Shown here piece by piece: positions 63,070 through 64,000 of a stretch of 64,000 bases of DNA; positions within the stretch are counted from its first letter, which is position 1; each line of letters begins with the position of its first letter. The stretch lies in the NCBI RefSeq assembly GCF_009762795.1, contig NZ_CP046400.1:3555501-3619500 (forward strand). The letters are read 5' to 3'. The notes below the pieces were generated by a model. That model saw nothing but the letters and a program-made list of their open reading frames with translations, was not told where the DNA came from and made no database searches. A program made the position numbers and the translations under genes. The DNA is from Pseudodesulfovibrio cashew (GTDB lineage Bacteria; Desulfobacterota; Desulfovibrionia; Desulfovibrionales; Desulfovibrionaceae).

Positions 63070-63669
63070 ATGTTTTTCCAGAACCTGCCCCTAGACCTCG
63101 ACACCTTCCTGTTCATCAACCAGTACCTGCGATGTCAATTGCTCGACGCGGCCATGCCCCTGTTTTCCTCCATGGGAGCCCTGCTGGTGCTCCTGGCAGC
63201 GGCCCTGGCCCTGGCCCTGCTGTTCGGCGGCAAGCGGCAGATAGTCTTCTTTCTCGTCCTCCTGGCAGGCATGGGCGTGACCGACTTTACCAGCAATCTC
63301 GTCAAGAAACAGGTCAACCGCATCCGCCCGCTCAACGCCGTTGCCGAGACCTACTACCAGGACAATGGCGACTGGAAACAACGCCCTAGCGACTTCAAAC
63401 GCACAAAAGAAGTGGGCCGCTCCTATCCGTCGGCCCATAGCGCCAACTCAATGTGCCTGGCCGTACTGGCCATGCTCATCTGGCCCGCCCTGAAACGATG
63501 GCCCCTGGTTCTGCCGTTACTGGTGGGCTATTCTCGGATCTATCTCGGCAAGCACTACCCCACCGACGTCCTGGCGGGATGGCTCTACGGCGTGGTCACA
63601 GCACTGGCCGTATGGGTGATCTGGCAATACGGAGTCCGCCGATTCCTACCCGGAATGCGACGCTCGTAA
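63070..63669 (+). CDS. PAP2-family phosphatase, probably undecaprenyl-diphosphatase
   Basis: The 199-residue membrane protein starts at ATG 63070 behind GGAGGAG. It has the three PAP2 motifs: K-K-Q-V-N-R-I-R-P (LVKKQVNRIRPL), SYPSAHSANS, and SRIYLGKHYPTDV with the catalytic His. Four or five transmembrane helices are visible. Likely substrate is undecaprenyl pyrophosphate or lipid phosphates, which links it to the neighbouring glycosyltransferases. Confidence 0.93.
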   Translation: MFFQNLPLDLDTFLFINQYLRCQLLDAAMPLFSSMGALLVLLAAALALALLFGGKRQIVFFLVLLAGMGVTDFTSNLVKKQVNRIRPLNAVAETYYQDNGDWKQRPSDFKRTKEVGRSYPSAHSANSMCLAVLAMLIWPALKRWPLVLPLLVGYSRIYLGKHYPTDVLAGWLYGVVTALAVWVIWQYGVRRFLPGMRRS

Positions 63670-63735
63670 CATTTCACGATTCTAAACACAGCAGGGAAAG
63701 GCGGAGCGAACGCGGATTCAGTCCGCGGGCTACCG

Positions 63736-64000
63736 TTATTCTCCGTCGTCGGGAGTCAGGCCGGCCTCGCGGGCTTCCTTGCGGTAGCTGCGGTACACGG
63801 CCATGCCGATCCAGATGGAGACCACGAACAGCACCACGGCCATGGCCACGGTCAGGGCCACTCCTGTGGAGGATTCCCGGTTCATGCCCGCTCCGAAGAG
63901 CGCGAAGATGAAGCTCTGCGGCACGTAGCCGAGGGTCGAGCCGACGATGAACGGCACCAGAGGGATGGAGCTGATACCGGCGGCGAGGTTGGTCAGGACG
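63736..64000 (-). CDS. TVP38/TMEM64 (VTT domain) membrane protein (partial; N-terminus beyond the window)
   Basis: Only the C-terminal 88 codons are present. The visible sequence contains GISSIPLVPFIVGSTLGYVPQSFIFALFGAG, which is the typical end of a VTT domain, followed by a transmembrane helix (VALTVAMAVVLFVVSIWIGMAV) and a charged tail. VTT proteins (DedA-like) are thought to move or sense lipids in the inner membrane. Confidence 0.85.
   Translation of the reverse strand, partial: VLTNLAAGISSIPLVPFIVGSTLGYVPQSFIFALFGAGMNRESSTGVALTVAMAVVLFVVSIWIGMAVYRSYRKEAREAGLTPDDGE

Noticed and set aside
1-64000. CRISPR arrays, insertion sequences, rRNA genes or prophage genes
   Set aside because: No regularly spaced direct repeats, transposase motifs, rRNA sequence or phage structural genes were seen anywhere in the window.

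Overview
The window looks like chromosomal DNA of a Desulfovibrio-like sulfate reducer of the Desulfobacterota (probably Desulfovibrio or Pseudodesulfovibrio). This is inferred from the GC-rich coding style, the sigma-54-driven flagellar operon, the glycine cleavage set split into gcvPA and gcvPB, the complex I operon without nuoEFG, and GC-rich intergenic hairpin repeats of a kind common in that group. No phage, insertion sequence, CRISPR array or rRNA gene is visible.

Layout. 1-3055: flagellar rod and L-ring operon flgF-flgG-flgA-flgH on the minus strand behind a good -24/-12 promoter. 3174-13998: tRNA-Gly(CCC), then the translation and RNA-processing operon rimP-nusA-ylxR-infB-ylxP-rbfA-nrnA-truB-rpsO-pnp, punctuated by internal hairpins and a Shine-Dalgarno-masking leader at pnp. 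14026-25084: a hybrid histidine kinase with a CxxCH sensor domain, a small UXX-star thioredoxin-like protein, a MEMO-family protein, a long TPR envelope protein, a sigma-54 activator, a periplasmic solute-binding protein and an FAD oxidoreductase. 25085-28249: dispersed GC-rich repeats, a minimal FlgC-like protein, FolE2, NikR and a methyltransferase. 28557-33662: glycine cleavage genes gcvH, gcvPA, gcvPB and lpd, plus a YhcH-like gene, without gcvT. 34031-44713: a rhodanese, a ClC chloride channel, several unknown proteins, an aroK-trkH-trkA-aroC run, a small ferredoxin and an orphan HsdR-N-like protein. 44714-45526: a gene-free block of palindromic repeats.

45527-57222 is a complete 13-gene operon for a complex-I-like oxidoreductase (nuoABCDHIJK, two MrpD-like subunits with a small membrane protein between them, then nuoM and nuoN). 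It has no NADH-oxidising module. 57467-64000: a REC-PAS-GGDEF regulator overlapping a ComB-like phosphatase gene, then envelope polysaccharide functions (UDP-glucuronate decarboxylase, two glycosyltransferases, a PAP2 phosphatase) and the start of a VTT/TVP38 membrane protein.

Most genes are housekeeping. The parts most worth a second look are the complex I variant (four antiporter-type subunits, one with Asn at the usual TM7 Lys; a charged insert in NuoI), the heme-type sensor kinase, the UXX-star protein, the pnp leader hairpin and the repeat families. Gene calls rest on motif and family recognition by eye. Start codons were chosen from Shine-Dalgarno spacing and overlaps.
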